A stretch of 64,000 nucleotides of DNA from Pseudahrensia aquimaris (GTDB lineage: Bacteria; Pseudomonadota; Alphaproteobacteria; Rhizobiales; Rhizobiaceae): positions 558,001 through 622,000 of the forward strand of contig NZ_JBHTJV010000003.1 in NCBI RefSeq assembly GCF_042676045.1, read 5' to 3'. Of this stretch, positions 61,501-64,000 are shown piece by piece; position 1 is the first letter of the stretch; each line of letters begins with the position of its first letter. The notes beneath the pieces were generated by a model. That model saw nothing but the letters and a program-made list of their open reading frames with translations, was not told where the DNA came from and did not search any database. Position numbers and translations under genes: made by a program.

Positions 61501-64000
61501 TCTGTGACGTTGTAGGTGATGGTGGTGGTACGGGTTTGTCCAACTGCGAGGTATTCGAATTCGCCGTTATCATCGAACGTGAAAGAGCCATCGTCTTCAA
61601 TTGTAATGAGGCCACCATTGCTGGCTGCTACAGGCTGGCCGACATTGGCGGCTGAACCAGCAACTTCAGTGACAGTGAAGCTGTCGCCGTCACCGTCATT
61701 GTCATCCGTGGTTGCCGTGTTGGGGCTGCCATTAGAGAAGACTGTGCCAGTAGTGTTGGCCGCACCTTCAGTATGGGTGAAGGAATCATCGACTGCCACT
61801 GGCAGAGGGTTTGTGATCGTGTAGGTGACAGTAGTCGAGCCGGATAATGGCGGCGTAGCCGGTGTTCCTGTTGATGGGTCAAGCGGATCGACCGGCACCA
61901 AAGGATCGGCGCGGACTTCGGGTCTGCCGGGGTCGGTGGCTATTACTGTGATTGTGTAGACGCCATCAGCGTTGCCCACCACGTTTGTATTCTGGCTGGC
62001 GTCAGGAGGCGGAGTACCGGTAATCGCACCTGTGTTCGGATCAACGCTGATCCAGCCCGGCGTGTCGCTACCCAGCGAATAGGTCAGCACCGTGTCGTCA
62101 GCATCGCTGAAATAGGAAGTAATATTGAACAATGGCAGAGCGGCAGAATCCACTCCAACTTGTGGCGGCATAGCGTCATCTTCAATGCCCGGATTGCCAG
62201 GGTCTTGTGGAATAGGCGCATCGTTGACCGCTCTCACCGAGATGGTTGCCGTGCCGACATTAGAGGCATCTTCTCCATCGTTGACCACCACGTCGATCAA
62301 TCGATCAGTCTCGATTGGGTCTTGAGAGAGCGTGTTGAAGTTGATGGCATCAAGCGCTGCTTGGTAGTCAGCAATAGAGGCGTCGCCCGTCAGTATGACA
62401 TTGGTTGCCGTTGATGCTGGATCTATCGTGATGCCCGCCGGCAGCGTTGCGCCGGTTGCGACAATGAGTTCGTCGCCGGCTTCCGGATTGGTCAATGTTA
62501 TTGTCATCGACTGCATGTTGGCGTCATCCAAATCCTGCAACAGCGTATTGCCAGTGTTGGAGATTGGTGCGCCGCCGGAATCTTCTACAAAAATTCCGGA
62601 ATAGTCATTGCCGCCATCGGTGGTGTTGGGGCGGTCGAGATCAAGGAATGGCACATCGTTGACGGGCACCACATTGATGCAAGTCGTGACGGTTGCGCCT
62701 TGGGTGTTGGAATCGTCAATGAGATAGATTTCAAACTCACGTACACCACCAACGGGATCTTCAGAGGAATTGAAGAAACGCACGCCCTGAATAGCGAGTT
62801 GCATCTCTGCTGGCGTTGCGTTGCCGTTTAGGGTCACCGTGATTTCACCAGCAACTGACGTATCCACGGCAGCAGAAATTGCGATGCCGCTTGGCACCTG
62901 CACGTTCAAGACATCGCTCACCTCAGCGTTTGTGAGTGTGATGACAGCGGTTTGAATTGTGGTTGAATCCACATCAATCACGCGCACGTCACCATCCACA
63001 ATCGGTTGCGGATTGCCGTTTTCAATGAACTCACCGAGATATTTGCCACCAACCGTATTGTTGCCGTTGGGGTCCGGCACAATTACGGGTGGATCGAGAT
63101 TCGGCACAATGGAAATTGTGGACGTGGCAATGTTAGAGTCTGTATCGCCGTCGTTAACCTGAAAAGTGATGATACGGTCTGCCAAGTCGGGGAATTGGCT
63201 GGTGTTGTTGAAATTGAGAGAGCCCAAGAGTGCTTCGTACGCTGCCTTTGTGGCAGAGCCTGACAAGCTGACAATCAGCTCTCCTCCGCCGCCCGTTGAG
63301 ACGGTGTAGGCGATACCGGAAACTGTGCCGGTGTCACCAGAAGAGAGTACGGTCGCGCCGAGCAGCAATTGATCGTTTGCCGAAGGATTGGTGAAGGTGA
63401 CCGCGCCACTTTCGATATTGATGTCATCAACGTCAACGATTGGAGCATCGCCCACAGACAGAACCGGAACCGCGCCGAGGTCTTCGGTGAAGATGCCTTG
63501 ATAATCGGCACCCGTTGTTGTGGCGTCCGCGCCATCAAGATCAATGGTTGGGGCATCATTGACGGGAACCACTGTGATCGTCGAAATCGCGTCTGGGCTT
63601 ACCGCTACGCCGTTATCAAGATTTACAATCAGGTTGCGATCACCTGCTGTGGGATCATCGCTCGTGTTTTCGTATGTAATGCCTTGAACCAGAGCTGTCA
63701 GATCAGCGTCGGAAATGATAGCTCCACCGGAGCCGGATATCGTGAAAGTTGCGCCGTTGAACACGATCTCTGCAGTTCCGCCACCAGCCAATGAAACAGT
63801 CGCAGTTTCGGCAGCTCCTGCTTCAAATTCTTCACCGCCGATTACGAATTTTTCGTCCGCGCCGTCTGCGATATTGTTGAGGGCAATGGTCAGAACCGAT
63901 TGGGTGGCTCCGATGTTGTCATCGATAACCACGTCATCAGCCACGGCAACAGGCGTGTCACCTTCGGCAAATGTATCGGCGTAGCCCTTATCCGGATTGA
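55584..64000 (-). CDS. Giant cadherin/Ig-like repeat surface protein (N-terminus beyond the window)
   Basis: At least 2,804 residues are visible and the frame stays open to the right edge, so the start lies outside. From N to C: several cadherin-like domains of about 120-150 residues with TIDLDG-type ends (64000 to about 62200), mixed putative-Ig and VCBS-like domains (to 60040), four 251-residue tandem units (60039-57028), a degenerate fifth unit, and a unique C-terminal region of about 245 residues (56331-55584). Asp-rich linkers (DPSDPDDPRDPP) suggest calcium binding. No RTX nonapeptide repeats are visible. It probably serves as an adhesin or matrix protein and the likely cargo of the downstream secretion genes. 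Confidence 0.9.
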   Translation of the reverse strand, partial: NPDKGYADTFAEGDTPVAVADDVVIDDNIGATQSVLTIALNNIADGADEKFVIGGEEFEAGAAETATVSLAGGGTAEIVFNGATFTISGSGGAIISDADLTALVQGITYENTSDDPTAGDRNLIVNLDNGVAVSPDAISTITVVPVNDAPTIDLDGADATTTGADYQGIFTEDLGAVPVLSVGDAPIVDVDDINIESGAVTFTNPSANDQLLLGATVLSSGDTGTVSGIAYTVSTGGGGELIVSLSGSATKAAYEALLGSLNFNNTSQFPDLADRIITFQVNDGDTDSNIATSTISIVPNLDPPVIVPDPNGNNTVGGKYLGEFIENGNPQPIVDGDVRVIDVDSTTIQTAVITLTNAEVSDVLNVQVPSGIAISAAVDTSVAGEITVTLNGNATPAEMQLAIQGVRFFNSSEDPVGGVREFEIYLIDDSNTQGATVTTCINVVPVNDVPFLDLDRPNTTDGGNDYSGIFVEDSGGAPISNTGNTLLQDLDDANMQSMTITLTNPEAGDELIVATGATLPAGITIDPASTATNVILTGDASIADYQAALDAINFNTLSQDPIETDRLIDVVVNDGEDASNVGTATISVRAVNDAPIPQDPGNPGIEDDAMPPQVGVDSAALPLFNITSYFSDADDTVLTYSLGSDTPGWISVDPNTGAITGTPPPDASQNTNVVGNADGVYTITVIATDPGRPEVRADPLVPVDPLDPSTGTPATPPLSGSTTVTYTITNPLPVAVDDSFTHTEGAANTTGTVFSNGSPNTATTDDNDGDGDSFTVTEVAGSAANVGQPVAASNGGLITIEDDGSFTFDDNGEFEYLAVGQTRTTTITYNVTDADGGVGVTPATVTVTVTGTNDVVVFDDPTGELSNQTGVDGELDAPFDMAPFFSDADTNDTLTFSADPADLPVGMSVSAAGVLSGTPDKDASQGGDGNGVYVIPITVTDGNGSTIVTNLTYTVTNPGPTALDDIGTTDQNTSITRTAATGIINDNDTDPDGDTLIVTRVVAGTDVTALTPLTDGTGVATSVTGSSGGTFTIAADGSYTFNPGSDFAYLDDGEAAVTSIAYQIDDGQGGTATAVVSVTVNGLNDAPTPFDPDDPTGPADPGDYIPDQTGTDNAPLAPLDVQPYFQDADVSDQPNLTYSIVSGPSWLAFDPANPTQLIGTPPNDASTDGPTSDGQYPVVISISDGTASFETTVLYDIGNLPPDAVNDAYTASEDAPLTVPLATGVINNNDTDGDGDALTVTQLNGQPLVPGVQVTLASGALLTLQDDGSFEYDPNGRFEALGVGQTATDSFDYQIGDGDGLFDTATVTITINGVNDGPIPVDPEQPVGPSDPDDPSDPDDPRDPPVDPQGYIPGQTGDDGAPQPPLDLTPYFGDPDAGDVPILSVTPSDLPPGLTFDPTTGIISGTPDANASQLGDPGTPGVYTVPVTATDPNDSTLTFTTNVVYTITNPAPVAEDDAITAPENGVTTGSVFDPNGTATGDTDPDGDTIVVSEVAGDPANVSTPVAGSDGGTFTINPDGTYTFDPALDFDDLQQGQTRTTTVAYQISDGEGGFDDAVVTVTVTGSNDGPIPVDPEQPVGPSDPLDPSDPDDPRDPPVDPQDYIPEQAGDDGVAQPPLDLTPYFGDPDGGDVPVLSVVPSDLPPGLTFDPTTGIISGTPDANASQLGDPGTPGVYTVPVTATDPNDPTLTFTTNVVYTITNPAPVAEDDAIVAPENGVTTGSVFDPNGTATGDSDPDGDTIVVSEVAGDPANVSTPVAGSDGGTFTINPDGTYTFDPALDFDDLQQGQTRTTTVAYQISDGEGGVDDAVVTVTVTGSNDGPIPVDPEQPVGPSDPDDPSDPDDPRDPPIDPQDYIPGQTGDDGAPQPPLDLTPYFGDPDSGDVPILSVTPSDLPPGLTFDPTTGVISGTPDANASQLGDPGTPGVYTVPVTATDPNDPTLTFTTNVVYTITNPAPVAEDDAIVAPENGVTTGSVFDPNGTATGDTDPDGDTIVVSEVAGDPTNVSTPVAGSDGGTFTINSDGTYTFDPALDFDDLQQGQTRTTTVAYQISDGEGGFDDAVVTVTVTGSNDGPIPVDPEQPVGPSDPLDPSDPDDPRDPPVDPQGYIPGQTGDDGAPQPPLDLTPYFGDPDTGDVPILSVTPSDLPPGLTFDPTTGIISGTPDANASQLGDPGTPGVYTVPVTATDPNDPTLTFTTNVVYTITNPAPVAEDDAITAPENGVTTGSVFDPNGTATGDSDPDGDTIVVSEVAGDPANVSTPVAGSDGGTFTINPDGTYTFDPALDFDDLQQGQTRITTVAYQISDGEGGFDNAVVTITVTGSNDGPIPVDPEQPVGPSDPLDPSDPDDPRDPPIDPQDYIPEQAGEDGSPIPPLDLTPYFGDPDAGEAPLVSVVPSDLPPGLTFNPATGIISGTPDGDASQLTNVPGGTPGVYVIPVTATDPNDPTLTFTTNLTYVIENPPPVVSLGIPDQEGVDGFDVSIDTSVHFNDPDGDTLSYAQVGLPTGLTIDPVTGLISGTLDGNASNGGPNADGFYPVTITVDDGQGGIVSTTFVFDANPLQVSILDQPDTPTSGPEDPNVPFVGDVGLSVSDGVNAQSPLGPNTALEGDLVVTQAVNDVRLLGGGVGLFDKDHPIMEAIRNQIETDRETGTGFGIYEDDGLSDMDYYPYVGGQVDTTLRNGACDVTLRTLVFQTHMAVDLMTFGNARIASWEVELASGSDYPNKVAQVGSNVILLERVANIDFVELDIIAKMRNGQFAVFSVNVNMATGEIQLDGPPAEAETGASNSLSQQVQKFAQSARSVTQSLFKI
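57028..57780 (-). repeat. 753-bp tandem unit 4 (nearest the C-terminus)
   Basis: One of four tandem units of exactly 753 bp (251 codons), each encoding an Asp/Pro-rich linker, a putative-Ig domain (GLTFDPTTGIISGTPDANAS) and a VCBS/cadherin-like domain. Unit boundaries are taken at the GGGATCGG preceding each SNDGPIPV-encoding segment. This copy has a few changes, such as TRITTVAYQ. Confidence 0.9.
57781..58533 (-). repeat. 753-bp tandem unit 3
   Basis: Same length and content as its neighbours. This copy carries DPPIDPQDYIPGQTG and TINSDGTYTF, single substitutions that distinguish it. Confidence 0.9.
58534..59286 (-). repeat. 753-bp tandem unit 2
   Basis: Same length and content as its neighbours. 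This copy carries DYIPEQAGDDGVAQ, which resembles the degenerate fifth unit more than its direct neighbours. Confidence 0.9.
59287..60039 (-). repeat. 753-bp tandem unit 1 (nearest the N-terminus)
   Basis: Same length and content as the other units. This copy carries GYIPGQTGDDGAPQ, shared with unit 4. Upstream of 60040 the protein sequence diverges from the unit pattern. Confidence 0.9.

Noticed and set aside
55584..64000. Classical RTX adhesin with type I secretion signal
   Set aside because: No glycine-rich GGxGxD nonapeptides are visible in the sequence within the window, and no ABC ATPase gene accompanies it.

Overview
The window reads as chromosome of an alphaproteobacterium, most likely of the Rhizobiales/Hyphomicrobiales. 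The support is a separate F0 ATP-synthase operon (atpI-atpB-atpE-atpF'-atpF), the sppA-type peptidase next to glyQ, a long-chain polyprenyl diphosphate synthase of the decaprenyl type, and the MAPEG pair next to guaB and an RsmB-like methyltransferase. This placement is inferred from gene content, not from a phylogeny. No phage, insertion sequence, CRISPR array or rRNA was seen. The only RNA gene found is one tRNA-Gln(CTG).

From 1 to about 28 kb the region is ordinary core genome: glyQ (cut by the left edge), S49 peptidase, TrmN6-like methyltransferase, a DUF2007-type protein, polyprenyl diphosphate synthase, a TPR protein, ispE, moaB, a PA0069-type radical SAM protein, rnhB, the F0 operon, a SleB-type cell-wall hydrolase, der, a YfgM-like protein, an NnrU protein, a DksA-type zinc finger protein, guaA, a family 25 glycosyltransferase, tspO, an RsmB-like methyltransferase, two MAPEG proteins, guaB, a polysaccharide deacetylase with a very basic tail, rlmE, and a Ppx/GppA phosphatase with a long basic N-terminal extension.

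From 28 to 35 kb lies a catabolic block. A LacI-type regulator diverges from tctA-tctB-tctC (tripartite tricarboxylate-type uptake), an acylating aldehyde dehydrogenase like SauS and an AMP-forming ligase like SauT. The likely substrate is sulfoacetate or a related small organic acid.

From 35 to 45 kb lies a probable, apparently undescribed biosynthetic cluster. One operon with mostly overlapping genes encodes a KAS III-type condensing enzyme, an OleD-like reductase, a metallo-beta-lactamase-fold hydrolase, a CapK/F390-type adenylating enzyme and a UDP-glucuronate decarboxylase. Next to it are a CDP-paratose-epimerase-like SDR, a GT1 glycosyltransferase and a NodU/CmcH-type carbamoyltransferase. 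Together these suggest a glycosylated, carbamoylated acyl product. From 45 to 49 kb are an aldehyde dehydrogenase, a class III aminotransferase, a second metallo-beta-lactamase-fold protein and a small exported protein.

From 49.5 kb to the right edge, a leftward set probably forms a secretion system and its cargo. A giant cadherin/Ig-like surface protein (N-terminus beyond the window, at least 2,804 residues, with four exact 753-bp tandem units) is followed by a TolC-type outer-membrane lipoprotein, two HlyD-type adaptors (one with a soluble N-terminal sensory-looking domain) and an M50 metalloprotease fused to a PqqD-like N-terminus and a HlyD C-terminus. No ABC ATPase is present in the window, which makes this set the most unusual system here together with the 35-45 kb cluster.
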